The notes under the pieces were generated by a model. It searched no databases. It was given only the letters and a program-made list of their open reading frames with translations, and was not told the origin of the DNA. Positions 36,876 through 48,087 of a DNA stretch of 64,000 bases are shown piece after piece. The position numbers and the translations under genes were made by a program. The DNA lies in the NCBI RefSeq assembly GCF_023634065.1, contig NZ_JALKCV010000001.1:124001-188000 (forward strand). The letters run 5' to 3'. The number at the start of each line of letters is the position of its first letter. Positions within the stretch are counted from its first letter, which is position 1. The stretch comes from Microbulbifer litoralis. GTDB taxonomy: Bacteria; Pseudomonadota; Gammaproteobacteria; Pseudomonadales; Cellvibrionaceae.

Positions 36876-36900
36876 ATTTATCAGCCACCAGCGCTGGATG

Positions 36901-36930
36901 ATGGGCACGCTGCGCTTTGCCCATCCTACG
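36901..36930. repeat. Dispersed palindromic repeat, family A
   Basis: ATGGGCACGCTGCGCTTTGC followed by CCATCCTACG, between pilB and pilC. The inner arms GGGCA/TGCCC pair. Other copies: 49853-49882, 52070-52100, 57454-57483 and, inverted inside dnaE2, 29931-29958. Confidence 0.75.
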
Positions 36931-37058
36931 GGTGCTCTCGAAATCGAATAGATGGACAGTCGAACCGGACCAGACTCAAAGCAGTGCTTCTGCTATAGAT
37001 GAAAAGTTACAGAGGGGCGTGGCAAGGGCCATGCCGATAACGAACGGGAATAACAACC

Positions 37059-38270
37059 ATGGCCAATGCCACAGCAGTCGCTTACGTCTACAAAGGGGTG
37101 GACAGTAAAGGCAACAAGGTCGAGGGAGAGATCAACGGCGCCAGCCCGGCGCTGATCAAGGCTCAATTGCGACGCCAGGGGATTATCGCCAATCGGGTAC
37201 AGAAAAAGCCGAAACCCCTTTTTGGCGGAAACAAGAAAGTAAAGCCGGCCGATATTGCCCTTTTTACTCGCCAGATGGCGACCATGATGAAAGCCGGTGT
37301 GCCATTGGTGCAGAGCTTCGAGATTGTTGCGGACGGCCTCGACAATGATGGGGTAAAGTCACTGGTATTCAAGATTCGTGACGACGTAGCCTCGGGCACT
37401 GCCTTTGCGGATGCTCTTCGCAAACACCCCCTGTATTTCGACGATCTATTCTGCAACCTGGTGGCATCCGGCGAGCAATCCGGTGCACTGGAGACGATGC
37501 TGGATAGGATCGCGACTTACAAGGAAAAAACGGAAGCGCTGAAGGCCAAAATCAAAAAGGCCATGACTTACCCGATTGCCGTTATCGTGGTTGCAATTGT
37601 TGTAACTTCAATCCTGTTGATCAAAGTGGTCCCCCAGTTTGCCGAGACCTTCTCCAGCTTTGGGGCAGACCTGCCCGCATTCACCCAGCTAGTAGTAGGA
37701 ATGTCTGAATGGATGCAAGCCAACTGGTTTATTGCCTTGATCTGCGTAGTCGTAGGTATCGGCGGCACCATTGAAGCAAAAAAACGAAACAGGAAAGTGG
37801 CCGAGTTTTTCGACAGGTTGATGTTAAAGCTCCCTATTCTGGGAACAATTACCTATAACTCTATCTCTGCACGCTTCGCCCGCACTCTTTCCACGACCTT
37901 CGCTGCCGGCGTTCCTCTGATTGATGCTTTGAAATCCGTTGCAGGGGCCACAGGGAACAGCCTCTACGAGGAAGCCACCTTGAAAATCCGCGACTCTGTG
38001 GCAACAGGTATTCCTCTCAATGGTGCTCTCCGGGCATCCGGCCTGTATCCGACCATGCTCGTACAAATGGCTGCGATCGGCGAGGAATCCGGCGCCCTGG
38101 ACGAGATGCTGGCCAAAGCGGCAGACTTCTATGAAGAGGCGGTCGACAATATGGTCGACAACCTGACAACCCTCCTGGAGCCGATGATCATGGCCGTGCT
38201 GGGCATACTGGTTGGCGGCCTTATGGTTGCAATGTATCTCCCCATTTTCCAGCTGGGCCAGGTCGTATAA
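37059..38270 (+). CDS. pilC: Type IV pilus inner-membrane platform protein
   Basis: 403 aa with two repeated T2SSF domains. The first starts ALFTRQMATMMKAGVPLVQS and the second RFARTLSTTFAAGVPLIDAL. Each has the conserved ExSGxL signature (ASGEQSGALETML, AIGEESGALDEML). Transmembrane helices are near 175-200 (PIAVIVVAIVVTSILLI), 215-240 and at the C-terminus (MIMAVLGILVGGLMVAMYLPIF). It couples the PilB motor to pilin insertion. 183 bp separate it from pilB; pilD follows after 6 nt. Confidence 0.96.
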   Translation: MANATAVAYVYKGVDSKGNKVEGEINGASPALIKAQLRRQGIIANRVQKKPKPLFGGNKKVKPADIALFTRQMATMMKAGVPLVQSFEIVADGLDNDGVKSLVFKIRDDVASGTAFADALRKHPLYFDDLFCNLVASGEQSGALETMLDRIATYKEKTEALKAKIKKAMTYPIAVIVVAIVVTSILLIKVVPQFAETFSSFGADLPAFTQLVVGMSEWMQANWFIALICVVVGIGGTIEAKKRNRKVAEFFDRLMLKLPILGTITYNSISARFARTLSTTFAAGVPLIDALKSVAGATGNSLYEEATLKIRDSVATGIPLNGALRASGLYPTMLVQMAAIGEESGALDEMLAKAADFYEEAVDNMVDNLTTLLEPMIMAVLGILVGGLMVAMYLPIFQLGQVV

Positions 38271-38276
38271 ATAAGA

Positions 38277-39158
38277 ATGCTCGAAACTTTAATCTCATAC
38301 CCGGCGCTGCTTTTATGCAGCGCTTTTATTTTGGGCCTGCTGGTCGGCAGTTTCCTGAACGTCGTCATCTACCGCCTCCCGATCATGATGGAGCGCGAGT
38401 ACAAGCGCGATTTCTACAGTTATTTTGAAACCGAGCCGGACCCGGCGGAGAAGAAAGAGCTGGCGGAATCCTTCAACCTGGTCCTGCCCCACTCCCACTG
38501 CCCCAACTGCGATGCGGAGATCAAGCCCTGGCACAATGTGCCGCTGGTGAGTTACCTGATGCTGGGTGGCAAGTGCCGATTCTGTGGTACGGCCATTTCC
38601 AGGCGCTACCCGGTGGTGGAGCTGGTGACCGGTATCCTGACAGCCGTTGTTGTCTGGCAGTTGGGTTTTACCTGGCAGGCGCTGGCCGGTTGTGTGTTTA
38701 CCTGGGCGCTGGTAGCGCTGACCGGGATCGACTTTGACAAGCAGTTGCTGCCGGATACCATCACCCTGCCGCTGCTGTGGGGCGGGCTGTTGATCAATCT
38801 CTGGGGCGTGTTTGTGCCGCTGCAGGAGGCGGTGATCGGGGCCGTGGCCGGTTACCTGGCGCTGTGGGCGGTGTACCATCTCTTCAAGCTGGTGACCGGC
38901 AGGGAGGGAATGGGCGCTGGGGACTTCAAGATACTGGCGGCCATCGGGGCCTGGTTCGGGTGGCAGATGTTACCGCTGGTGATCCTGCTTTCCGCCGCCG
39001 TGGGCGCGGTGGCAGGGCTGGCCTGGAGTGCGATTGTCGGGCGCGACCGGAACCTGCCGATTGCGTTTGGTCCCTACCTGGCCGGAGCCGGGTGGATTGC
39101 GATGTTGTGGGGAGAACAGATTGTGGGATGGTATCTGGGGTTTTCCGGGCTCGGTTGA
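38277..39158 (+). CDS. pilD: Prepilin peptidase / N-methyltransferase
   Basis: 293 aa polytopic aspartic protease. Cleaves the pilin leader and methylates the new N-terminus. Catalytic aspartates are D152 (TGIDFDKQLLPD) and D216 (GMGAGDFK), at the spacing known for Pseudomonas PilD. The cytoplasmic zinc loop has C75/C78 (CPNC) and C100/C103 (CRFC). About eight hydrophobic segments. It starts 6 nt after pilC and is translated with it. Confidence 0.97.
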   Translation: MLETLISYPALLLCSAFILGLLVGSFLNVVIYRLPIMMEREYKRDFYSYFETEPDPAEKKELAESFNLVLPHSHCPNCDAEIKPWHNVPLVSYLMLGGKCRFCGTAISRRYPVVELVTGILTAVVVWQLGFTWQALAGCVFTWALVALTGIDFDKQLLPDTITLPLLWGGLLINLWGVFVPLQEAVIGAVAGYLALWAVYHLFKLVTGREGMGAGDFKILAAIGAWFGWQMLPLVILLSAAVGAVAGLAWSAIVGRDRNLPIAFGPYLAGAGWIAMLWGEQIVGWYLGFSGLG

Positions 39159-39211
39159 GGCGGGCCTTTGGCTGCTTGGCCGAGTTGGGGCTGGGCATTC
39201 CCGGTTGGGTT

Positions 39212-39242
39212 CCCGGATTCCGCTGCGCTGCATCCGGGCTAC
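39212..39242. repeat. Dispersed palindromic repeat, family B
   Basis: A copy with CCCGGATTCCGCTGCGCTGC then ATCCGGGCTACA, located between pilD and coaE. Confidence 0.7.
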
Positions 39243-39289
39243 AGTTGCGCGGTCCCGGCGGTTTATCATTTGGGGTTGATTGGCCTTTA

Positions 39290-39310
39290 TCGCGGCCATG
39301 GGCCGCTCCG
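39290..39310. repeat. Dispersed repeat, family D
   Basis: ATCGCGGCCATGGGCCGCTC, a palindromic copy just upstream of the coaE ribosome site. A longer in-frame start for coaE (39280) would translate this repeat, which is one reason to reject it. Another copy is at 42768-42789 before argJ. Confidence 0.65.
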
Positions 39311-39330
39311 GCACAGAGTGGAGGATCGCC

Positions 39331-39924
39331 TTGTTTATTGTGGGTTTGACCGGGGGAATCGGCAGCGGCAAGTCTGCGGCGGCGGCCTGTTTCCGGGACC
39401 TGGGAATCAATGTGGTGGATGCGGACTGGGCGGCGCGGGTTGTGGTGGAGCCCGGGCAGCCGGCGCTGGCCGGGATTGCGGAGCACTTCGGCGCCGATGT
39501 GTTGCGGGACACCGGCGCGCTGGATCGGGCCAGGCTGCGCGCGCTGATCTTCGACAACCCCGCCGAGCGCGCCTGGCTGGAGGGGCTGCTGCATCCGCTG
39601 ATCCGCGAGGAAATTGTGCGGGCGCTGGACGCCAGCGAGAGCGCCTATGCGATCCTGGAGTCGCCGCTGCTGATCGAGTCCGGGCAGACAGCGCTGGTGG
39701 ACCGGGTCTGCGTGATGGACCTGCCGGAGGCACTGCAGCTGCAGCGCGCCAGTGCACGGGATGGCAATGATCCGGAACAGATCCGCAAGATTATGGCGGC
39801 GCAGCTTTCGAGGGAGGCGCGGCTTGAAAAGGCAGATGATGTACTGGATAACTCGGGAGAACTGACCGATTTAAAATCCCAGGTGGAAACCCTGCACCAA
39901 CACTATCTCCAGTTGGCAGGCTAA
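39331..39924 (+). CDS. coaE: Dephospho-CoA kinase
   Basis: 197 aa from TTG 39331, with GGAGG 7 nt upstream. The start at 39280 would add 17 residues that come from a dispersed repeat. Catalyses the last step of CoA synthesis. P-loop GLTGGIGSGKS at residues 5-15, VVDADWAARVVVEPG (the conserved DAD), HPLIREEI, and SPLLIESG are CoaE features. Clustered with pilB-pilC-pilD and yacG as in many gammaproteobacteria. A toxin-antitoxin pair now separates it from yacG. Confidence 0.94.
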   Translation: MFIVGLTGGIGSGKSAAAACFRDLGINVVDADWAARVVVEPGQPALAGIAEHFGADVLRDTGALDRARLRALIFDNPAERAWLEGLLHPLIREEIVRALDASESAYAILESPLLIESGQTALVDRVCVMDLPEALQLQRASARDGNDPEQIRKIMAAQLSREARLEKADDVLDNSGELTDLKSQVETLHQHYLQLAG

Positions 39925-39984
39925 TGCGCCCCGCCGGCTTCTCATGGCAACACTCTTCAGCCTCCTTGTTGTGGTACCAAATTT

Positions 39985-40000
39985 AGACTATATTCAGTCT
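39985..40000. promoter_or_regulatory. Putative operator of the toxin-antitoxin pair
   Basis: Inverted repeat AGACT-ATATTC-AGTCT, 22 bp upstream of the antitoxin start, with a further TGGTACCA palindrome at 39972-39979. This placement suits autoregulation by an antitoxin-toxin complex. Confidence 0.4.
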
Positions 40001-40021
40001 TCCAGCTTCGGAGGAGCGGCC

Positions 40022-40297
40022 GTGAAACTATCCAGCCAGATCAAACCCATCAGCTACCTGAAAGCCCACGCTGCCGAAATCGTGCGCGACCTGGGAAAGC
40101 AGGGCGAGCCACTGGTCATTACCCAGAATGGCGAGGCCAAGGTGGTTATGCAGGATATCGAGAGCTACGAGCAGATGCAGGAAACCCTGGCCTTGCTGAA
40201 GATTCTGGCTCTGGGCAATCGCGAGATTGAAGATGACCGGGTTATACCTCTCTCCGACGCCTTCAAGCGAGTACGTCGACGGCGGGAATCCACCTGA
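40022..40297 (+). CDS. Phd/YefM-family antitoxin
   Basis: 91 aa from GTG 40022, behind a GGAGGAG ribosome site; an upstream ATG at 39944 is in frame but would translate the promoter. The N-terminal Phd/YefM DNA-binding fold reads SYLKAHAAEIVRDLGKQGEP then LVITQNGEAKVVMQDIESYE. An alpha-helical, charged tail wraps the toxin. It neutralises the adjacent RelE/ParE-like toxin and represses the operon. Stop and toxin start overlap by one base (TGATG). Inserted between coaE and yacG. Confidence 0.88.
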   Translation: MKLSSQIKPISYLKAHAAEIVRDLGKQGEPLVITQNGEAKVVMQDIESYEQMQETLALLKILALGNREIEDDRVIPLSDAFKRVRRRREST

Positions 40298-40626
40298 TGC
40301 CATTTAGGGTCCTGTTGACGGAGAGTACCCTGTCCGACCTTGAAGAGATCGGTGATTACATCGACCGGCACGATGTGCCCGGGAGGGCTGAATACGTGAT
40401 GGACAAGATTGAAGAAGTACTTGGAAGCCTGACAGACAATCCCCAGCGTGGGGCCTTCCCCCCGGAACTGCTTGCCCTCGGTATTCGTGACTACCGGGAG
40501 GTATTTTTCAGACCCTATCGCTGTATCTACCGTGTAACAGCCAAAAACGTCTATGTGCAATTGACCGCCGACGGCCGCAGGGATATGCAGAGCCTCCTAC
40601 AACGCAGGCTGCTGGGAAGTAGCTGA
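40297..40626 (+). CDS. RelE/ParE-family toxin
   Basis: 109 aa. Compact RelE/ParE fold: LTESTLSDLEEIGDYIDRHD (helical hairpin), VLGSLTDNPQRGAFPPEL, then the beta-sheet GIRDYREVFFRPYRCIYRVT and VQLTADGRRDMQSLL at the C-terminus. Whether it cleaves mRNA (RelE) or poisons gyrase (ParE) cannot be told. If ParE-like, its neighbour yacG encodes a gyrase inhibitor, a curious coincidence. Translationally coupled to the antitoxin. Confidence 0.87.
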   Translation: MPFRVLLTESTLSDLEEIGDYIDRHDVPGRAEYVMDKIEEVLGSLTDNPQRGAFPPELLALGIRDYREVFFRPYRCIYRVTAKNVYVQLTADGRRDMQSLLQRRLLGSS

Positions 40627-40665
40627 CCCTGACCATTACATCTATCTGTTTTTAATGTTACATCC

Positions 40666-40875
40666 ATGGCTAAAGATACACCTACCCTCAACTGCCCCAC
40701 CTGCAAGAAACCCATCGAGTGGAACCAGAAATTCCCATTCAGGCCCTTCTGCAGCGAGCGCTGTAAGCTGATCGACCTGGGGGAGTGGGCCAGCGAGGGA
40801 CACAAGATTCCGGGGCAGCCGGTTTACGATGATGTGTTGAGTGAGGATCTGGATCCTTCCAAGACGCGGCATTGA
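40666..40875 (+). CDS. yacG: DNA gyrase inhibitor YacG
   Basis: 69 aa zinc protein. Zinc ligands CPTC (10-13) and CSERC (29-33) are intact, followed by the conserved [17 protein letters not shown] and a short acidic tail. YacG binds GyrB and blocks DNA binding in E. coli. It usually follows coaE directly; here 740 bp with the toxin-antitoxin genes lie between. Confidence 0.94.
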   Translation: MAKDTPTLNCPTCKKPIEWNQKFPFRPFCSERCKLIDLGEWASEGHKIPGQPVYDDVLSEDLDPSKTRH

Positions 40876-40942
40876 GGGGGTTGGTCCGGCGGAGTCGCCA
40901 TCCCCGGATTGATGCAGGGGCCGGTGGCGGGAGCTCTGTTCT

Positions 40943-41142
40943 CTGGATTCCGGCCTTCGCCGGAATGACGGTGGAGTGATAGTCGTCGACGGCGGCTCCC
41001 CGTGCCCTGGATTCCGGCCTTCGCCGGAATGACGACGGAGTGACAGTCGTCGACGGCGGCTCCCGGTGCCCTGGATTCCAGCATTCGCCGGAATGGCGAT
41101 GAAGTGATAGTCGTCATCCCGGACTTGATCCGGGATCCAGTA
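40943..41142. repeat. Three tandem 64-bp repeats plus a related module
   Basis: Units start at 40943, 41007 and 41071. Each contains ATTCCGGCCTTCGCCGGAAT (or a variant) and the shared spacer TCGTCGACGGCGGCTCCC. A final module CGTCATCCCGGACTTGATCC (about 41114-) ends just before the mutT stop codon. The hairpins lie between convergent yacG and mutT and may serve as a bidirectional terminator. Confidence 0.8.
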
Positions 41143-41150
41143 TCGAGGTC

Positions 41151-41552
41151 TCAGGCATGTTTTGCAGACTGGATAGCTTCCAGAATCGGACCGTTGGCGT
41201 CCGGAAAGCGGCGGTTTTCCAGTTCATCGACCGCCACCCAGATAACCTGCTGGCCTTCCGACCCCTCGGCCTCGCCCTCAAATTCCGTGACCCACCAGGT
41301 ATCCAGCAGCACGGTCTTTTCCGGATAGTCGTGGCGGATCTCTGTCAGGGGCTGCAGCTGGCGGACTTCCAGTGCCACTTCTTCACGCAGCTCCCTGGCC
41401 AGCGCCTGCTGGACCGTTTCGCCCTCCTCCACTTTGCCGCCGGGAAATTCCCAGCGGCCGCCCATATGCAGGTGGTCGGGGCGGCGGGCGATCAGGATGC
41501 GGCCGTCTTCGCGCACGACCACACCCACGGCGACATGAATGACTTTTCCCAT
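41151..41552 (-). CDS. mutT: 8-oxo-dGTP diphosphatase (Nudix)
   Basis: 133 aa, standard MutT length. Hydrolyses 8-oxo-dGTP to the monophosphate to avoid transversions. The Nudix box is complete from GGKVEEGETVQQALARELRE to EEVAL, with Ala at the usual final Gly position. The WEFPGGK and RPDHLHMGG segments are typical. It follows argJ by 7 nt and ends the long minus-strand run from rsmH. Confidence 0.93.
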   Translation of the reverse strand: MGKVIHVAVGVVVREDGRILIARRPDHLHMGGRWEFPGGKVEEGETVQQALARELREEVALEVRQLQPLTEIRHDYPEKTVLLDTWWVTEFEGEAEGSEGQQVIWVAVDELENRRFPDANGPILEAIQSAKHA

Positions 41553-41559
41553 ACAGGCC

Positions 41560-42762
41560 TCAGGTGCGGTATTCGGCGTTGATGGTGACGTACTCGTGGG
41601 AGAAGTCGCAGGTCCAGATATGCTCGCTGCAGTCGCCGCGGCCGAGGTCGACCGCGATGGTGAACTCGGGCTCCGAGAATACCTTTTCGCCGGCCTCCTC
41701 GGTGTAGCTCGCCGCGCGGCCGCCGGCCTCCACTACCTGGACGTCGCCCAGGTGGATATTCACCTTTTCCACATCCAGGCCCTCGACACCGGCATTGCCG
41801 ATGGCCATCACCAGCCGGCCCCAGTTGGGATCCGAGGCGTAGAGGGCGGTTTTGACCAGCGGCGATTCGCCCACTTCAAACGCCACCCTGAGCGCCTCGT
41901 CGCTGGAGGCGGCGCCGCGCACCTGCACGGTGACGAACTTGGTGGCCCCCTCGCCGTCGCGGACGATGGCCTGGGCCAGTTCGATATGCACCTCGGTAAT
42001 GGCGTTTTTCAGGCGCTCGTATTCCGGGCTGCGGGGGTCGCCGAGCAGCGGGCCGGTGGCGCCGCTGGCCATCAGGACACAGGCATCGTTGGTGGAGGTG
42101 TCGCCGTCGATACTGATGCGGTTGAAGGAGGCCTGTACGGCCTCCCTGACCAGTTCGTCCAGCAGCGGCTGCGCGACGGCGGCATCGGTGGCCACGTAGG
42201 CGAGCATGGTGGCCATATTCGGCTGGATCATGCCGGCACCCTTGGCGATCCCGGCGATGCGGATCTGCTCGCCGGCAATCTCCACCGTGCGGCTGGCCAT
42301 TTTCGGGCGCGTGTCGGTGGTCATGATGGCGCGGGCGGCCGCTTCCCAACCGGCGCCGTCGAGATGATCGGCGGCCACCGGTATGGCCTGCAGGATTTTT
42401 TCCAGCGGCAGGTGTTCGCCGATGACGCCGGTACTGAAGGGGAGAACCTGCCGCGCGGCAATATGCAACGCTTCGGCGGCGGCGCCACAACAGGCGCGGG
42501 CGTCGCGCAGGCCGCGTTCGCCGGTAGCGGCGTTGGCGTTGCCGGCATTGACCAGCAGTGCGCGGATATTGCCACTGGCGATATGTTCTTTCGCCACCGT
42601 GACCGGAGCCGCGCAGAAGGCGTTCTGGGTAAAGGTGGCGGAGACGGCAGCGCCTTCGTTGAGCTCGATCAGCAGCAGGTCGTCCCGTTGCCAGTTCTTG
42701 ATATTGGCAGGGACGGTGGCGAGGCGGATGCCGGGGATTTGCGCGATTGGAGTTTCGGTCAT
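41560..42762 (-). CDS. argJ: Bifunctional glutamate N-acetyltransferase / amino-acid acetyltransferase
   Basis: 400 aa. Recycles the acetyl group from N-acetylornithine to glutamate in arginine synthesis. It is a self-cleaving Ntn-hydrolase-like enzyme: the motif KGAGMIQPNMATML is present, with cleavage expected between A184 and T185, the new nucleophile. Other signatures are VNAGNANAATG, STGVIGEHLP and SIDGDTSTNDACVLMASG. Located between secA and mutT, as in Pseudomonas. Several dispersed repeats lie upstream (42763-42976). Confidence 0.96.
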   Translation of the reverse strand: MTETPIAQIPGIRLATVPANIKNWQRDDLLLIELNEGAAVSATFTQNAFCAAPVTVAKEHIASGNIRALLVNAGNANAATGERGLRDARACCGAAAEALHIAARQVLPFSTGVIGEHLPLEKILQAIPVAADHLDGAGWEAAARAIMTTDTRPKMASRTVEIAGEQIRIAGIAKGAGMIQPNMATMLAYVATDAAVAQPLLDELVREAVQASFNRISIDGDTSTNDACVLMASGATGPLLGDPRSPEYERLKNAITEVHIELAQAIVRDGEGATKFVTVQVRGAASSDEALRVAFEVGESPLVKTALYASDPNWGRLVMAIGNAGVEGLDVEKVNIHLGDVQVVEAGGRAASYTEEAGEKVFSEPEFTIAVDLGRGDCSEHIWTCDFSHEYVTINAEYRT

Positions 42763-42976
42763 TTTTATCGCGGCCGTGGGCCGCTCCTACGGAATGATTT
42801 CCTTCCCTTCGTCATTCCGGCGCAGACCGGAATCCAGGTGGGGGAAGTGGCGGGCACTGGATACCGGCAGTCGCCGGTATGACGGGTTCTTATGTAATTT
42901 GAGTCATCCGGGCGGTGAGCCCGCCAGGCTGGAACTCGGTGTTCCCCCTTCCCGGAGGGGAAAGGGGGAACAGGGA
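42763..42976. repeat. Repeat cluster between secA and argJ
   Basis: Contains a family D copy (42768-42789), an ATTCCGGCGCAGACCGGAAT module (42815-42834), a related GGATACCGG/CCGGTATGA pair (42859-42883), and a hairpin with arms TTCCCCCTT and AAAGGGGGAA (about 42943-42971) just past the secA stop. No gene. Confidence 0.65.
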
Positions 42977-45730
<2,754 letters not shown>

Positions 45731-45906
45731 TATCCAGAAACCACTTGATTTTATTTGCGCTGCCGGCCTTCAGGACCGGTGGGAATTTCGATACCTGCCC
45801 CCTTTGAGCGCGCTTTGCAACGAGGGGTGCAAGTAAACAGGAAGGCGCAGCGACTGGCAACTCCTGCGGAGTGCCGGCGGCTGCGCAGTATTGAAGAGGA
45901 TAGTTG

Positions 45907-46842
45907 CTATCGGCCGGTGCGGCGGATATAGCTGGCGGGGTCGACCGGGCGGTTGTTCTTGTACACCTCGAAGTGTACGTGCGGGCCGGTGGAGCGGCCG
46001 CTGGAACCCATCAGGGCGATAATCTGGCCCTTCTTGACCACATCGCCCAGCTTGACCTTCAGTTCACTGTTGTGACCGTAACGGGTCTTGTAGCCATTGC
46101 CGTGGTTGATTTCCACCAGTTGGCCGTAGCCGTAGCGGTCCTCGGCCCAGGTGACCACACCCGCGGCCACGGACACCACGTCGGAGCCGTTCTTGCCGGC
46201 GAAATCGAGGCCGTTATGCCAGGTGCGGCGGCCGGTAAAGGGATCGGTGCGGTAACCGTAGCGGGAGGACATCCAGCCGCGGGCAATCGGGCGACCGGCA
46301 ATAAACTGCTCTTCCTGCAGGTGGCGGTTGGCCAGCAGTGACTCCAGGGTGCCGAGCTGCATTTCGCGGTTTTCGATCTGGTCGGACAGATCGCCGATCA
46401 CGTCGAGGAATTCCGGCGGCTGGTAGGGCATCTCGGAGGCGCCGGCGAAGGCCGGGTCCTCGGGGCCGCCCACGGCCGGGGCGCTGCCGAACTGGAACTC
46501 GCCCTCGTCCAGCTTGGCGGCGGTGGTCAGGCGTTCGCCCATCGCGTCCAGGCGGGTCAGGCGGGCCTGCATCTCGGCCAGCTTGACGGTCAGCGCCGTC
46601 AGCTGCTCGCGGGCCTCGCGGTCCGCTTCGTCGATCTGCTCCTGCTGCTTGCGCAGCGCCTTACTCCAGGCCTTGGCGGTGCGGGAATCGAACACGTCGG
46701 TTTCCGCCACCGGCAGGTTGGCGCCGATCAGGAAGGCGCCCACCGGCAGACCCAGCAGGCACAGGCCCAGCAGCGCCCTGCTCAGGCCGCCAAAGCCGAA
46801 GGTGCGCGTACCGCCGCGCTCGTTGACCAGGATTATCTTCAT
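45907..46842 (-). CDS. M23 family metallopeptidase, membrane anchored
   Basis: 311 aa. One N-terminal transmembrane helix (about 19-43, SRALLGLCLLGLPVGAFLIG), a coiled coil (about 60-105), then a LytM/M23 domain with all zinc ligands: HNGLDFAG (His, Asp) and HVHFEV. SSRYGYRTDPFTGRRTWH is the usual entry motif. It cleaves peptidoglycan cross-links or activates amidases during growth or division. It sits between lpxC and secA, the position of a similar gene in Pseudomonas. Confidence 0.9.
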   Translation of the reverse strand: MKIILVNERGGTRTFGFGGLSRALLGLCLLGLPVGAFLIGANLPVAETDVFDSRTAKAWSKALRKQQEQIDEADREAREQLTALTVKLAEMQARLTRLDAMGERLTTAAKLDEGEFQFGSAPAVGGPEDPAFAGASEMPYQPPEFLDVIGDLSDQIENREMQLGTLESLLANRHLQEEQFIAGRPIARGWMSSRYGYRTDPFTGRRTWHNGLDFAGKNGSDVVSVAAGVVTWAEDRYGYGQLVEINHGNGYKTRYGHNSELKVKLGDVVKKGQIIALMGSSGRSTGPHVHFEVYKNNRPVDPASYIRRTGR

Positions 46843-47130
46843 AACAGGCGTGTGAAATTCGCTGTTTGTTGTTTTCTATGCTTGTCGCCGGGGCCTTCTC
46901 TTTCGCACCCCGCGTTCACGCCTTTCCGATGGCAGGTAACCGACCGTTTCATCCAATGTAACACCGGCCGGCTGACAAAAATGTTAACGGCGCACGTTTG
47001 CGGTGCGCACCGCGCACCCTGCAAATCCGCCGGTGGGAGTCCCCCACATAAACCACAAAACGGCAGGAGTGCCGTCTTGTACAGCCAAAGGCTGCCCGCG
47101 AGGCGGATGGGGCGCAGGGAAGTCCCCTAT
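46843..47130. other. Intergenic region lpxC to M23 gene
   Basis: 288 bp without a supported gene. It should hold the promoter of the M23 gene. The DUF721 gene found here in Pseudomonas is absent. Confidence 0.4.
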
Positions 47131-47160
47131 GAAAAAGCCGGCAATTTTCGTGCCGGCTTT
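47131..47160 (-). terminator. Rho-independent terminator of lpxC
   Basis: On the minus strand, AAAGCCGGCACGAAAATTGC pairs with GCCGGCTTT and is followed by TTC. It begins 16 nt after the lpxC stop codon. Confidence 0.85.
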
Positions 47161-47175
47161 CGGTTCCGATCTGGC

Positions 47176-48087
47176 TCAGACCGCCAGTATCGGCTTGATG
47201 TAGGAGATCGGTGCTTCCTCTTCGTCCTCGAACGTCACCATTTCCCAGGCGTCTTCCTGCGCCATCAGGTTGCGCAGGGACTTGTTGTTCAGGGCGTGGC
47301 CGGACTTGTAGGCCTCGAACTCGCCGATCAGGCTGGTGCCCAGCAGATAGAGGTCGCCGATGGCGTCCAGGATCTTGTGTTTCACGAATTCGTCTTCGTA
47401 TCGTAACCCGCCCTCGTTCAGAATACGGTACTGGTCGATCACGATGGCGTTGTCGACACTGCCGCCCTGGACCAGGCCCTTGGAGCGCAGGTACTCGATC
47501 TCGTGCATGAAACCGAAGGTGCGCGCACGGCTCACTTCCTTGACGAAGGAGGTGCTGGAGAAGTCCACCGAGGAGCTCAGGTTGCGGCCCTGGAAAACCG
47601 GGTGGTCGAAATCGATGGTGAAAGACACCTTGAAGCCGTTGAACGGCAGGAAGCGGGCCACTTTGTCGCCCTCTTCCACGGTAACCGGCTTCTTGATGCG
47701 CAGGAATTTCTTCGCCGCCGACTGCTCCTGGATACCCGCAGACTGGATCAGGAATACGAAGGGACCGGCGCTGCCGTCCATGATCGGCACTTCCTGGGCG
47801 CTCAGCTCGACGATCGCGTTGTCGATGCCCAGGCCCGCCATGGCGGACAGCAGGTGCTCGACGGTGGCGACGCGCACATCGTCCTTGACCAGGGTGGTGG
47901 ACAGCAGGGTATCGCCCACATTCTCGGCGCGGGCTTCGATTTCAACCACCGGATCCAGGTCGACCCGACGGAACACAATGCCGGTGTCCACAGGCGCCGG
48001 CTTCAGGGTCAGTACGACCTTTTTGCCGGTGTGGAGCCCCACGCCAGTGGCGCGAATAGCATTTTTGAGGGTGCGCTGTTTGATCAT
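47176..48087 (-). CDS. lpxC: UDP-3-O-acyl-N-acetylglucosamine deacetylase
   Basis: 303 aa, standard length. Zinc enzyme, committed step of lipid A synthesis. Zinc ligands are in [15 protein letters not shown] (His) and [14 protein letters not shown] (His, Asp). The catalytic Glu lies in [18 protein letters not shown], and [15 protein letters not shown] is also conserved. It follows ftsZ in the conserved order, but 491 bp of repeat-like sequence separate them, and a terminator closes the unit. Confidence 0.97.
   Translation of the reverse strand: MIKQRTLKNAIRATGVGLHTGKKVVLTLKPAPVDTGIVFRRVDLDPVVEIEARAENVGDTLLSTTLVKDDVRVATVEHLLSAMAGLGIDNAIVELSAQEVPIMDGSAGPFVFLIQSAGIQEQSAAKKFLRIKKPVTVEEGDKVARFLPFNGFKVSFTIDFDHPVFQGRNLSSSVDFSSTSFVKEVSRARTFGFMHEIEYLRSKGLVQGGSVDNAIVIDQYRILNEGGLRYEDEFVKHKILDAIGDLYLLGTSLIGEFEAYKSGHALNNKSLRNLMAQEDAWEMVTFEDEEEAPISYIKPILAV

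Noticed and set aside
39280..39330. N-terminal extension of CoaE
   Set aside because: It translates a dispersed repeat and lacks a ribosome site; TTG 39331 has GGAGG upstream and gives the family length with the P-loop at the right place.
45731..45906. A secM-like arrest peptide gene upstream of secA
   Set aside because: No minus-strand frame with a signal sequence or arrest-type C-terminus was seen in the 176 bp.
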